Under the pieces are notes generated by a model. It was not told the origin of the DNA. It searched no databases and saw nothing but the letters and a program-made list of their open reading frames with translations. From Tiliqua scincoides (Eukaryota > Chordata > Lepidosauria > Squamata > Scincidae): DNA of 64,000 nt. Each line of letters begins with the position of its first letter. The first letter of the stretch is position 1. The DNA lies in contig NC_089823.1 of assembly GCF_035046505.1 (NCBI RefSeq), positions 860,767 through 924,766 on the forward strand. The letters are read 5' to 3'. Both the position numbers and the translations under genes were made by a program. This document shows positions 36,449 through 48,875 of the stretch, piece by piece.

Positions 36449-37414
36449 ATGGCAACATCTAACCACACCGTGGGCACCTTCACCTTCTTCATCCTGAATG
36501 GGATTCCAGGCCTGGAAACCGCCCACGCCTGGATCTCCCTTCCCTTGTGCTCTATGTATCTCATTGCCATGGTGGGGAACTGTGGCCTCCTCTACCTCAT
36601 CTGGGTGGAAGAAGCTCTTCACAGGCCCATGTACTATTTTCTCAGCATGCTTTCCCTCACTGACATTTTTGGGATCAACTGTGTGATGCCAAAAACTTTC
36701 GCCATCTTCTGGTTCAAACTGAAAGAAATTGACTTCAACACCTGCCTGGTCCGGATGTTCTTCATCCACACGTTCACGGCCACGGAGTCCGGTGTCCTCA
36801 TGCTCATGGCCCTGGACCGGTTCGTGGCCATCTGTCACCCCCTGAGATGTACCACCATCCTGACCAACTCAGTGATCGCCCTCATTGGCACGGCTGCCTT
36901 TCTCCGAGGAGCTGTGGTGATCCTCCCCTTCCATTTCCTAGTCAGGACACTGCCCTACTGCCGCACCAACGTCATCGCTCACACCTACTGCGACCACATG
37001 GCTGTGGCCAAGATTGCCTGTGCCGGTGCCTGGATCGACGCCGTCTATGGCTTGGTGGTGGCCTCCGTGGTCAACGGTCTTGACATCCTCTTCATTGTGG
37101 TGTCCTACGCCATGATCCTCCGAGCCGTGGTGGGTCTGTCTTCCAAGGACGCTCGCAGCAAGGCCTTCGGCACCTGCACCGCCCACTTGTGTGCCATCGT
37201 CATCAGCTACACACCAGCATTCTTCACCTTCTTCACCCACCGCTTTGGGGCCCACACCATCCCCCACCACGTTCACATCATTATGGCCAACCTCTATTTG
37301 CTTATACCCCCCATGCTCAACCCCATTGTGTACGGGGTGAAGACCAAGCAGATCCGGGACAGTGTCTTGAAACTGTTCCACCCAGGAAAGCCCATTCCGT
37401 TGGATGAATCATAA
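36449..37414 (+). CDS. Class I olfactory receptor, OR52-like, 321 aa
   Basis: Intact seven-transmembrane odorant receptor. Marks: NHT sequon at residue 5, GIPGLE at 18-23, VGN at 42-44, HRPMYYF at 58-64, Cys99, MALDRFVAICHPLRC at 120-134, AHTYCDH at 177-183, SY at 219-220, KAFGTC at 239-243, NPIVYGVKTKQIR in TM7 and the tail HPGKPIPLDES. Tyr134 of the nearly invariant PLRY is Cys here. The start lies 49 nt after the acceptor TTGAACCCAG (36399), the same spacing as in the gene at 51722. The protein is a mosaic: residues about 31-103 and the last 45 match the gene at 51722, while residues about 104-225 match the gene at 27764 almost exactly, which points to gene conversion. About 110 bp after the stop is also shared with the 51722 gene. 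Confidence 0.95.
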   Translation: MATSNHTVGTFTFFILNGIPGLETAHAWISLPLCSMYLIAMVGNCGLLYLIWVEEALHRPMYYFLSMLSLTDIFGINCVMPKTFAIFWFKLKEIDFNTCLVRMFFIHTFTATESGVLMLMALDRFVAICHPLRCTTILTNSVIALIGTAAFLRGAVVILPFHFLVRTLPYCRTNVIAHTYCDHMAVAKIACAGAWIDAVYGLVVASVVNGLDILFIVVSYAMILRAVVGLSSKDARSKAFGTCTAHLCAIVISYTPAFFTFFTHRFGAHTIPHHVHIIMANLYLLIPPMLNPIVYGVKTKQIRDSVLKLFHPGKPIPLDES

Positions 37415-38678
37415 ATGCAGAAGTTGCCTTTGGGTGTCCCGTGTAGCGGGGGGGGGGGAGAGCAAGTGAGAGCAGCGCATTTCACAGAGCTCCAAACTAC
37501 AGATGGGGAGGAGGACTGGCAATGCTCTGGGGTCTAATGATCAAAAACTGTTAGGATTTTACATGTCTATCTTGCTCTTCCTCTGAGGTGCTCAGGGCAG
37601 TGCACTTGATTCGCTCTCCCTTCTGTCTGCACACACAACTCTGAAAAGTTGATCAGGTGGCTGGATCCTGACTGGCCAGGGGCCCCGGTGAGCTTCCTGT
37701 CTGAGCAGGCATCCAGGCCCACTCCTGACACCAAAGGGATGGGGCACCGCTCAGGGCTGGGCTATCCTATTTTCTGCAGGTGGTCCCAGAGACTGTGTGG
37801 AAAGGCCCTCCCTGAGCCTCTGGGGAGCATCTGCTGTCAGGCCAACAAGATGAACGGCGGCGTGCCTGATGTAGCAGCTCCAACTCCCTGCATCCATGGA
37901 AGAGCATGTTGGCTCTGTCCTCCTGGCCCCACGGGCAAGCGGGAGGGGGAGGGTCCGGCATGGAGACCACCCCTCCTGTGAGGTCTCAGAGTCCTGGCAG
38001 GCATGGCGTTTGCAGCATTTGTGCCCTCCTCTGCCCTGAGATGCAGCCTGCCTGCCTCCTTGGGCTGAAGCTGCCTGCTGAGCCCAGCCACTTCCAGCCC
38101 TCTGGTCCTGCCTCCACCTTCTTGGTCTTGCCCTCCCTTCCAGGCCCCGCCCCTTCTTTCTTTTCCCCCTCCATCTTCCCCAGTTAACCTCTTCCTGTCT
38201 GGAAGGTTGCTGCTGCCTGGGCTTCTGCAAGCCTTCACCAGGAATAACCCAGCTGCTGCGGAGTCCCTGCTGCTGGGATGGTCCTCAGGCTGTTCCTCTG
38301 GCCAGCTCTGCTGCCCAGCCACACCCACTGGCTCCTTGCAGGGCCTTCCATTGCCAATCCACTAGGCAGATCCCACTTCCTCCCTGCCTGGGTGGGGCAC
38401 TCCCGGCTGTCTGGTGGTGAATCCAACCCTGGTGGTGAGGTTCAGAAAAAGAAGGTCCTTAGCATTGCTTTCCACCCCCAGCCTATCTGGGACTCAACTC
38501 TGACAGCGTCCCGGGGAGGGTCTGGGGTCTGGCTCTCTCCGGACTGAAATGTTTGTGTTTGGTCGTTGTTGGAAAAAGGTGTCTGTGGGTCTCCAGTGCA
38601 GGGTCTTCAAACTTTTCAGTACAAGGGGCACATCCTATATTTTCTACATGTTCAAGGGTTGGAAAAAACAGCTTTATA

Positions 38679-38722
<44 letters not shown>

Positions 38723-39595
38723 AATAAGTTTTGCTTGGATCTTGTTTGTAATCAGCATATGATTTTTTTCAAGTACTAACCTTTCGACCTTTCGACCTCA
38801 CCCCACACTTATCACCATCTTCCCAAGTGGAGGAGTCAGCAGGTTGCTGGTGTTTTGCTACTATGAGCAATGAGATTTGTTAACTTTTTTGTTAAGTGGG
38901 AAATAAATAACAATGTTAGGACATCTTCCCAAAGTTTGATCTTAATTTCTTTTTTTGGGCCATATAATCTGCGCCCCCCACCCTCTCCCTCCTTTGCTTT
39001 GGCCTCCCAGGCAATGCACAAGGCTCAAGAGTAACTCTCAAAAGCTACCCTTAAAGGAATCCTCACAGGCACAGAGCCTTCTGGTGCAATCTTCCATGGA
39101 AGCCTCTCCTTGGCACCAGGTCTGCAGTCACCTGGCATGGCAGCAGGTTGCTGAGGGCCAGAATGTTCAGGCTTCCCCATCGTCATGCCACAGGTTAGGT
39201 AAAATCTTCCAACGGGCTGGATGTGGTCCCTGGGCTGCAGTTTGGAGACCTCTGATCCAGCGGAAGACTCTTCCCGGCACCTCCCCACCAACACCCACTA
39301 GTCAGCTGCTGCCAACTGACCAGCAGCAGAGGCAGTAAAAGAAAAGTTTGCAAAAACGCTGGCCATGCAGGTCCTGTGCCTGGAAGCGGAAACCCTGGGG
39401 CTGTTCGCATGCATGGGTGTATGGGTGCATATGGCACAGTGGACTCTGTTGCAGTGCTCATGAAGAGGAATGCATGCAGACCAGAAGTTCTGGAGAGGGG
39501 AGGAAGTCAAGCAGGGTCTCTCTCTCAAACACACACAGGGTCAAGTCAGAGGCAGGTAGACTCTGAGTCATCTGCCTCCTGAACAAGACAGTGCT
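37415..39595. other. No gene recognised
   Basis: The first 110 bp are the 3' flank shared with the OR at 51722. Apart from the microsatellite at 38681-38725, nothing is recognised; open frames here are GC-rich chance frames. Confidence 0.4.
38681..38725 (+). repeat. (AAAT)n microsatellite
   Basis: About eleven AAAT units follow CTTTATATT. The length suggests a variable locus. Confidence 0.95.
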
Positions 39596-40251
39596 CCCCT
39601 ATGGTAAGGCCACACCTGGAGTATTGTGTCCAGTTCTGGTCACCACATCTCAAAAAGGACATAGTGGAAGTGGAAAAGGTGCAAAAGAGAGCGACTAAGA
39701 TGATTACGGGGCTGGGGCACCTTCCTTATGAGGAAAGGCTACAGCGTTTGGGTCTCTTCAGCCTAGAAAAGAGACGCCTGAGGGGGGACATGATTGAGAC
39801 ATACAAAATTATGCAGGGGATGGACAGAGTGGATAGGGAGATGCTCTTTACACTCTCACATAACACCAGAACCAGGGGACATCCGCTAAAATGGAGTGTT
39901 GGGAGAGTTAGAACAGACAAAAGAAAATATTTCTTTACTCAGCGTGTGGTTGGTCTGTGGAACTCCTTGCCACAGGATGTGGTGATGGTGTCTGGCCTGG
40001 ATGCCTTTAAAAGGGGATTGGACAAGTTTCTGGAGGAAAAATCCATCACAGGTTATAAGCCATGATGTGTATGTGCAACCTCCTGATTTTAGAAATGGGC
40101 TGTCAGTATGCCAGATGCAGGGGAGGGCACCAGGATGAGGTCTCTTGTTATCTGGTGCGCTCCCTGGGGCATTTGGTGGGCCGCTGTGAGATACAGGAAG
40201 CTGGACTAGGTGGGCCTATGGCCTGATCCAGTGGGGCTGTTCTTATGTTCT
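39596..40251 (+). repeat. CR1-clade LINE 3' end, open frame kept
   Basis: A 154-residue frame starts at the truncation point, runs from MVRPHLEYCVQFWSPHLKKD to EEKSITGYKP without a break and stops where the family stops; then follows the full tail to TTCTTATGTTC. Very similar to the copies at 20446 and 46465, so recent. Confidence 0.92.
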
Positions 40252-41272
40252 ACAGATGGCACTGCATCTACTTTCCAACAAGCCTGGGTCTCTCTGCATG
40301 TGCACCTTGCCTGATGCCAACAGAGCACCAGGCACACAAGCCCAGGAAAAAGGCAAAGCACCTGTGCTCTTTGAAGCAACTCCCCCCCCCCCCCCGGAAA
40401 AGCCCTTAAGGGTGCTCCATGAGCAGCAGTATCTCGCTCCACTTTCCTGTTCTGACCTGCACAACAAAGCCCAGTCCTGGGAGCTTCCTGGCATTCAGCT
40501 ACACTGGGGGCATTGGGGCCCCATTTGGGGGCACAAAAGGCCAGTGACAGTCTTAACAGAGCCCAATGCAAATGGAAACAGAGAAGCACCTGGACACATT
40601 GTTCTCCAGGTTGGAAGTGGCCGCCTCTGTCCAGGCGAGCAATATGGGCCCAGGAAGGGCCGTCTCTTCACGGACAATGGGTGGGGTGAGCTCACCCCTC
40701 CCCAGACTCTGTTCTAGTCTGTGGGCAGAAATGCTATACAAAGTCCAGCCAGAGACCCCTCCAGTGGTGCCTTTTGCTCCCTGCTGCCCTTGGTGTGCCT
40801 GAGATGCTGCATTATGCACCATACCCTCAGCAAGCTGCCTTGGCATCTCTGTGCCCACCCCAGCACCCAGTCAGGTAATGAACCAGTCCCCCCACTTTGG
40901 CTTCAACTCAGCCTCACTGAGCAGCTGGCCAAAAAAAACCCCCAGACATGGCCTTGACTGCCTTGCCTTGCTCCCGTTTCTCCCTCTCCTGCCACTCGAC
41001 CTGTTCCTTGGAATCTGCCCAGCAGCTCAGTCCCTCCATTCGCAGTTGGAGCAGAGCTCTTTCCATTTGAACTAAATGCCTGGCTGAGAAATGAATGTAC
41101 CCTCGCAAATAGGGTAGATGGCACAGAGATCCTCAGCGCTTGCCTTCAAAATGACTACCACAGCCAAGGGCTTTAGACCTGCCAGGTGAGGACAGGATTG
41201 TTTCCGGCTGTCCTGATGTGTCCACAGGTGGAACAAGTTCCAGAACAACACTTGGAAAGCCTGTGGCTGAGT
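40252..41272. other. No gene recognised
   Basis: Contains a poly-C run at 40382-40395. No supported gene or repeat. Confidence 0.4.
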
Positions 41273-41640
41273 CAGTGGCATTACTAGGTGGGTGCGGGGT
41301 GTGTGTGGGATGCACCAGGTGGTGCACGTGGGTGTGTGTGACAGCACTACTGGCCAAAATTTTTAAAATCTTGGTATTTTCAAATAATACCATCATGTTA
41401 TATCATTGATGTGCAATTTCATGCAGAATGCAGTGAAACAAACCACATTGAAATATCTCTAGTCTAGCAAAGGTTACAGCCAAACAACTAGTGGGGCCAG
41501 GGCAACAGTGCAACACCACACCCACCACCCAGGGCATTGCCCCCCCCCCCACTGCATGGAAGGTGGTCCATCATGGGGGTGATGCACTGGCTTCCCATAC
41601 TGGGCAACACAAACTGGGTGCCACAAGCCACTCGACTGCA
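41273..41640 (+). repeat. hAT-type element, short form
   Basis: The left end CAGTGGCATTACTAGG and the inner block TTTCAAATAATACCATCATG match the elements at 10772-11760 (reverse) and 24228-25300. The right terminus is degraded. Confidence 0.65.
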
Positions 41641-42330
41641 TCCCAGGACCCAGGTTTGGAAACAGCCTGTGTGAAGGGTAAACGCACTGTGGGAGATGGC
41701 AGCCCTGATGCACCATCAGCCTCACACTGTGCCCTGGGTGGTGTCACAGGCAGTCCCAAGACCTTGTGCTTTCCTGTCCGTGGCAGCAGGTGGTCCACGT
41801 GTGTCTTGTGACCACTCCATCCGCCTGGACATGAGAGTGGGCCTGTTTGGGATTGCAGGGACTCTCGTACCCACACAGAGTCTCCCAGAGGATACAGTTG
41901 TTGGACAACTACTGTCATGGTTTTGTTTCAAGGACTCTTGCTTTTGAAGGTCCAGCTATGCTCATCCAGTCTCAGCAAGCATCACTGGCTGCAAGCAGGT
42001 CGGCCAGATCTCATTTCTGCCGGGGACCGACCTGTAGTGGAAAGTGTTGTTGTCCAGTACATGGCCCAGAACAGGACATTTGGGCTTGCAAGGTAGTGCC
42101 AACCACCTTCCTCAGTGCAGTCCTTGGTTTGCACTGCCCTTCCCACCAGCTCCCTTGCTGAGGGCTGGTGTGGTGCATGTTGGTCACACCGACATGCCTC
42201 TCATGATGCTGTTCCAGGAGTCAAGCCCATCCTTGAGGAGGCACTGCCTCTCAAGCCCCTTGGCACTACTGCTTCTTCAACCCGGAGTTCCCTCCGTCAC
42301 ATAAAACATGGTTGCCATTCTTCAGAATGT
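41641..42330. other. No gene recognised
   Basis: Nothing supported was seen. Confidence 0.4.
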
Positions 42331-42630
42331 GGGCTGCACTGCGTGACCAGATGTCATAACCACAAAAGAGGACCCGGCACCCCAAAATGTAGGACATCCA
42401 AGAAAATGTAGGACACGACAAAATAAAAGCTAATGGATTTCATGTGGTTAATTTAAACACTGGATTACTTATTATTAAATTGAAAACTATATTACGTCTA
42501 ATTTATTCATTCCGAGAAGGCTCTGCGCTGCCTGCTCACAGGGAAAAGGAGGACATTTAAGTTCTTTTTCAGGATATGAGGCTACAAAAGAGGACAGGTC
42601 CTGGAAAAAGAGGATATCCTGTCACCATGT
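42331..42630. repeat. Possible small DNA transposon
   Basis: The left edge GTGACCAGATGTCATAAC and right edge AGGATATCCTGTCACC are roughly inverted, and GAGGAC motifs recur inside near both ends with an AT-rich centre. No clear target duplication was found, so the family is open. Confidence 0.4.
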
Positions 42631-43169
42631 GCAGGCAGCCACTTAGCCCCGGTTGCTGAACATGAGACATGTTTGGCCTGGAGCAGCCCCTGCCTAAGTG
42701 ATTGTGATGTAACCAGGCAAATTCCAACTGGTGGAGCCAAAGGACCACCTCCTGAGGTGTCGGTGGATCTCCAGGCTGGTCAGGCAATAGCAGACGACTC
42801 AATCCGCCTGCATGTATTTTACACGTCTTGTGGCACAGAGAAGATTAATGAAGTGGGAGGGTGCCTGCCCATCACTAAACCCTGGCCGAGGCCAGTGGGC
42901 CACATTTTTCAGTTCCCCAAACAAGCTCACCCAGGGTTTAGGATCTGCTGGACTGGAGAATCTGGACCAGAAATATACTGGTGGGAACAAGCCCTTCCTT
43001 GTCTAGGGGAGGGTCCTGCAGTCCCGGAGGGGATGCTGAGCAAGAAGCCAATGGTTGGGCCTCTCCATCTGGTCTGGCAGGATGGGGGATAAAATGGCTC
43101 CAACATGAGAAGGCATCACAGGCAGGAGTAAGAGGTCCTGAGACATTACACATGAACCCATAATTGTGC
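42631..43169. other. No gene recognised
   Basis: No supported coding region, RNA gene or repeat. Confidence 0.4.
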
Positions 43170-44030
43170 AGGTAGTTTGTAGATGCACCACCTCCCTGGA
43201 GGGTTGCCACACTTGGCTGTGTCTCCACAGCAGCTCCACCTGCAGACCTGAGCAGCATCGCATTCTTCCCTGTTGGGAAAAGAGCCCCCGCCCTGCTCAT
43301 TTGTCCCCCAGTTCCCACCCCACAGCACTCAGCCACTGCTGCTTCAAAACAACCACACACTCCAACCACACACTCCAACCTACTCCGGAGACCCTTCCTT
43401 CCCCACATTGGGGGTAGAGGCTACTTGTGGCGTTTACAGCTGGGACTTTATGCATGGCCAAGAGGATGGAACAAATGGGCGGGGGGGGGGGGAGATGGTG
43501 TGTGGTGGAGAAAGTCATAAATAGGTGTGGCCCTCAGGCATGAACCATCCATGTGCTCAAGGGTCAGCCACTGACATGAATGAAGATTTGGGTGCCTCCG
43601 TGCTGTTGGGAAATACATTCTAATACTGGTAGATACTTTTCAAATTATTCGGGGATTGTGAGTGTGGGAGGAAAGGCTGGGAATAAAAGGAATCTTTGGC
43701 ACCAGCCTTTTTCAGTACATGCCATCCTCTCCTAGCAGTACATTGGGCTGTTATCTGGCTAATCTAAAAAGAAGAGAGGTGACGGGGGGAGGGGGAGGAT
43801 TGAGACATACAATTACGTGTGACGTGAAGAGAGAACGATGTTCTCCTTCTCTCCCAGTGCTGGAATCAGGGTCATCTAGTCAACAGACTGACCAGAGATC
43901 TAAAATAGACAATAGGAGCCACTTCTTCAGAATGCACACAGTTAGTCTGTGGAATTCCTTGCCACAAGGGGTGAAGATGGCTAGTAGCTGGGTGACTTTC
44001 CATGAAGGTGAGACACATTCATGGAGGACC
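43170..44030 (+). repeat. Duplicated block B, partner of 34330-35215
   Basis: The block matches 34530-35215 with few differences from about 43346 on, including the decayed LINE-like frame (SHFFRMHTVSLWNSLPQ). A poly-G run of about 13 at 43481-43493 sits where block A has a shorter G-rich stretch. Confidence 0.75.
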
Positions 44031-44123
44031 AGAGATCTGTATCTGGCTGCCAATCATGATGGCTGTGTGCTGTCTCTGGGCTCCATGTAATGCAGCAATG
44101 CCTGGAGAGAAGCCTGCCTTTCT

Positions 44124-44512
44124 CATGCAGGTGAACATAAGAACATAAGAACAGCCCTGCTGGATCAGGCCATAGGCCCACCTAGTCCAGCTTCCTGTAT
44201 CTCACAGTGGCCCACCAAACGCCCAAGGGAGCACACAAGACAAGAAGAGACCTGCATCCTGGTGCCCTCCCTTGCATCTGGCATTCTGAGGTAACTCACT
44301 TCTAAAATCAGAATGTTGTACGTATACATCACGGCTTGTAACCTCATGATGAACTTTACCTCCAGAAATTTGTCCAATCCCCTTTTAAAAGCATCTAGGC
44401 CAGATGCCATCACCACATCCTGTGGCAAGGAGTTCCACAGATGAATTACACACTGGGTAAAGAAGTATTTTCTTTTGTCTGTCTTAACTCTCCCAACACT
44501 CAATTTGGGAGG
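44124..44512 (-). repeat. CR1-clade LINE 3' end
   Basis: It begins with inverted octamers (CATAAGAACATAAGAACAGC) and runs back through the C-terminal codons (RKYFFTQCVIHLWNSLPQD) to about 44512. Confidence 0.9.
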
Positions 44513-46464
44513 TGGGCCTCCCAGAGGTATCGGGGGGGGGCACTGGGGGTGCAAGGTGTTGAACTGGGTGAGTCTTTCTCCTGCCAGTCAATGTGTTTGG
44601 CTGGTCCTGGTTCAGGTGTTCTGGGAGAAGGAGAGCAACTTGTATCCACTGTCTCCCAATCCTGCTTGATTGTGTAGGCCTCTGCCATGCTGCCGAGGTA
44701 GATTTTTCTCAAAACTAGGTAGACCCAAATGTCACCATATTTCCTTCTGGGGAAGCCCCCCAGAACCCTGATCCTTTCCATTGCCATGTCCTGTACCTCC
44801 TACAGGGCCATAATGTCCTTCCTGAGATGTAGCAACCTGAACTGTCCACAGAGTCCCAGGGGTGGCTGCAGTGTAAAAGTGTATGCAGCATTACAATGGT
44901 CCCAATGTTGTTCTCAACGATCCCTGGCACAGACTCTCCTTTATTGTAGCTACTGGTTACTTGGTGGGTGTTTTCGCTGAGCAATTCACTCAGGCCCCAG
45001 TGAAGACCCAACACCCTCTGCACACTGCATGATCAGTTAGCCTCACCACTGTTCCAGTTAGCTGCGGTAGCAAAGGAGGGCTTCCAGGTTCAAAGGCAGT
45101 GTGAGGAGGGGCAAATAGTGGGTTGGGGAAGCTGTGGCCTTCACCGTTTGAAGACTTTGCTCCCTAAAACTATGGTACAAACTGGGGAGGGGGTCATAAT
45201 GTTGTTCTGTTGCAAGGTACCCAAATGTTCCAGGATATTCCCAGATGTTGCAAGAGATCCCAAGACTCCAAAGCAAACTCAGAAGGCAGCGGTGATAAAA
45301 TCCAGGCCTTTATTGTAAATCCAGAAATCACCATGTGAGAGTCGGAAGTGGGAAGCTGAGAAGCAAAGTCACCCAGAGCATCTCTCTGGCTGACTTTTAT
45401 TACAATCTGGGGTTCCCTCCTTGAAACACATCATTGGTGGGTTACAAATCATCCGTTCTCCAGATTACGCAAGTCCATACATCATTATACAGTCATTAAA
45501 TGGTACTGCACTTCAATTTTGCTCAAAACCTGACCTCACCTCATAACCATTCTCTATGACTTACTGTGGCCTTCATGTGTAGCCCATGAAATGCAACACA
45601 CTTGCAGTTTGGAAAAAGTGTTGCGGGCTCAGCTAAAGAGAAAATGCTACCTTGAATTTTCTCTGGGAACCTGATCTGTGGTGTTAACCGGAATAGCTTT
45701 GATGTGTTGTCTTAAACCTTTAATGCTGTTAGACTACCAAAACTTACTTAAAACTTTACTATTTGCTAGTCACAGTTGTGTATGCACCAAAACTAGTTTT
45801 AAAATGAAGAACAAGAAATATAAGGAGAGCTAAGCTGGCTAGTGCCCTTCTATACGAGATCTGGTATATATATTGCTTTCTAGCATTTGTGTGTGCAACT
45901 TGTAGCTCTCTCTGAGCTTAAAACCATGATACTGAGCCTGTGTGTGCAAAAGCAAGACAGACTGATTTCAAAAGCACAAAGAAAACATTCTTTTTTTCTT
46001 CTTCTAAGAAGTTGCTAAAAAAAAACCTGTTACATTAGTGCCTTTGTTCAAATGTAACAACATTGTTCTGCAGAGAACTTGGCATGGGGCCAAGTCCAGC
46101 CACCGCTTGACTTGTAGGAAAAAAACCCGAAACCATTTTCTTTCTTGCACTTAAAGAGATGATCCAGAGGGATGCTGCTTACGTTTCAGGTGAGCATTCC
46201 TGCTAAACTTCTACTGATAACACCTTGTATCAGTTCCATTAATGCTTAAAATACAAGAACACAAGGAAGCCACTCCTGAGTGCAAAGGAGTTTCATTGTT
46301 TTCTGCTTACTCTTCCCTGAATTTATTTCTTTTTTTCACTTTACTAAAAAAAAGAATCCCTTTTGGTCAAGTCCTGCACGGTTCTAGATCGGTCCTGGCA
46401 AGCGGGTTAGTTCTTGCAGAAAGAGGTTGGTCAAGTTGGGGGGTGGGTGGAAGTTCTGATATCC
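44513..46464. other. No gene; two doubtful LTR-like stretches
   Basis: Bases 45231-45310 (minus) resemble 50745-50830 (plus), and 45830-46125 resembles 50190-50420 in the same orientation. These may be pieces of one old LTR family, heavily decayed; no internal coding region was seen. Confidence 0.3.
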
Positions 46465-47079
46465 ATCGAGACCCCCACACCTGGAGTATTGTGTCCAGTT
46501 CTGGTTGCTACATCTCAAAAAGGATATAGAGGAACTGGAAAAGGTGCAAAAGAGAGCGACTAAGATGATTAGTGGGCTGGGGCACCTTCCTTATGAGGAA
46601 AGGCTACGGCGTTTGGGCCTCTTCAGCCTAGAAAAGAGGCGCCTGAGGGGGGACATGATTGAGACATACAAAATTATGCAGGGGATGGACAGAGTGCATA
46701 GAGAGATGCTCTTTACACTCTCACATAACACCAGAACCAGGGGACATCCACTAAAATTGAGTGTTGGGCGGGTTAGAACAGACAAAAGAAAATATTTCTT
46801 TACTCAGCATGTGGTTAGTCTGTGGAACTCCTTGCCACAGGATTTGGTGCTGGCGTCTAGCCTAGATGCCTTTAAAAGGGGATTGGACAAGTTTCTGGAG
46901 GAAAAATCCATTATGGGGTACAAGCCGTGATGTGTATGTGCAACCTCCTGATTTTAGAAATGGGCTATGTCAGAATGCCAGATGCAAGGAAGGGCACCAG
47001 GATGAGGTTATCTGGGGTACTCCCTGTGGCATTTGGTGGGCCGCTGTGAGATACAGGTAGCTGGACTAGATGGGCCTAT
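46465..47079 (+). repeat. CR1-clade LINE 3' end
   Basis: The frame is open from the truncation to EEKSIMGYKP; the tail stops at CTGGACTAGATGGGCCTA without the final octamers because a second CR1 copy in the opposite orientation joins at about 47080. Confidence 0.9.
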
Positions 47080-48785
47080 CCTGTGGCAAGGAGTTCCACA
47101 GACCAACCACATGCTGAGTAAAGAAATATTTTCTTTTGTCTGTCTAACCCTCCCAACACTCAATTTTAGTGGATGTCCCGTGGTTCTGGTGTTATGTGAG
47201 AGTGTAAAGAGCATTTCTCTATCCACATTATCCTTCCCGTGCATAATTTTGTATGTCTCAATCATGTCCTCCCTCAGGCCTCTCTTTTCTAGGCTGAAGA
47301 GGCCCAAACGCTGTAGCCTTTCCTCATAAGGAAGGTTCCCCAGCCCAGTAATCATCTTAGTCGCTCTCTTTTGCACCTTTTCCGTTTCCACTATGTCCTT
47401 TTTGAGATGTGGCGACCAGAACTGGACACAATACTCCAGGTGTGGCCTTACCATCGATTTGTACAAGGTATTATAATATTAGCTGTTTTGTTCTCAATAC
47501 CTTTTCTAATGATCCCAAGCATATAATTGGTCTTCTTTACTGCCGCCGCACATTGGGTCGACACTTTCATCGACCTGTCCACCACCACCCCAAGATCCCT
47601 CTCCTGATCTGCCCCAGACAGCTCAGAACCCATCAGCCTGTATGTGAACTTTTGATTTTTTGCCCCAGTGTGCATGGCTTTACACTTACTGACATTGAAA
47701 AGCATCTGCCATTTTCCTGCCCATTCTGCCAGTCTGGAGAGATCCTTCTGGAGCTCCTCACAATCACGTCTGGTCTTCATCACTCAGAAAAGTTTGGTGT
47801 CATCTGCAAACTTTGCAACCTCACTGCTCACCCCTGTCTCCTTTTCATTTATGAACAGGTTGAAAAGCATCAGTCCCAGGACAGATCCTTGGGGCACACC
47901 GCTTTTCACCTCTCTCCATTGTGAAAATTGCCCATCAACACCCACTCTCTGTTTCCTGGTCTTCAACCAGTTCTCAGTCCATGAGAGGACCTGTCCTCTA
48001 ATTCCCTGACTGTGGAGACTTTTTAGTAGCCTTTGGTGAGGGACCATGTCGAACGCCTTCTGAAAGTCCAGATATATAATGTCCATGGGTTCTCCCGCAT
48101 CCACAAGTCTGTTGAACTTTTCAAAGAATTCTATAAGGTTTGTGAGGCAAGACTTACCCTTATAGAAGCCATGCTGATTCTCCCTCAGCAAGGCCTGTTC
48201 ATCTATGTGATTTGAGATCCTATCTTTGATGAGGCATTCCACCATCTTACCCGGTATAGATGTCAGGCTGACCGGCCTATAGTTTCCCAGGTTCCCCCTT
48301 TTTCCCTTTTTAAAGAACTGCGTGACATTTGCTATACTCCAATCCTCTGGCACTGTGGCTGTTTAGAGGGACAAGTTGCATATTTTAGTCAAGAGATCAG
48401 CAACTTCATTCTTTAATTCCTTAATAACTCTTGGGTGGATGCCATCAGGGCCTGGTGACTTATTGATCTTTAATTTATCAATGAGGTCTGAAACATCTTC
48501 TCTTTTAACCTCTATCTGACTTAACTCCTCGGTCAGGAGGGGCCGTTCGGGCAGCGTTATCTGCCCGAGGACTTCTGCCTTGAAGACAGATGCAAAGAAC
48601 TCATTAAAAGGAGACTTAGAGATGGCAGAGAAATTAAATGAGTTCTTAAATCTCCCCTTTCCCTTCCTCACCATCCAGAGGGCCAACTGCTTCTCTGGTG
48701 GGTTTCCTGCTTCTAATATATTTGAAGAAGCTTTTATTATTCCCCTTAATGCTGCTGGCCATGTGTTCCTCTGATGGAAGGTAAA
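47080..48785 (-). repeat. CR1-clade LINE, most of the RT domain
   Basis: The longest CR1 coding stretch here. On the minus strand one reads NKSPGPDGIHPRVIKELKNE (start of RT), NYRPVSLTSIPGKM, YLDFQKAFDMVPHQ, SGVPQGSVLGL and KFADDTKLF (catalytic box), then the LEYCVQFWSPHLKKD block. Several frame changes separate these pieces, so the copy is dead. The 3' end is missing beyond CCACATCCTGTGGCAAG. Confidence 0.93.
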
Positions 48786-48875
48786 AGATAAAGTCAGTTG
48801 TGTTAACAGGGATGTTCACCTGAAACGTAAACAGCATTTTTTGATCAGTCTGTGTGTTAAAATAGAGTATCTGTA

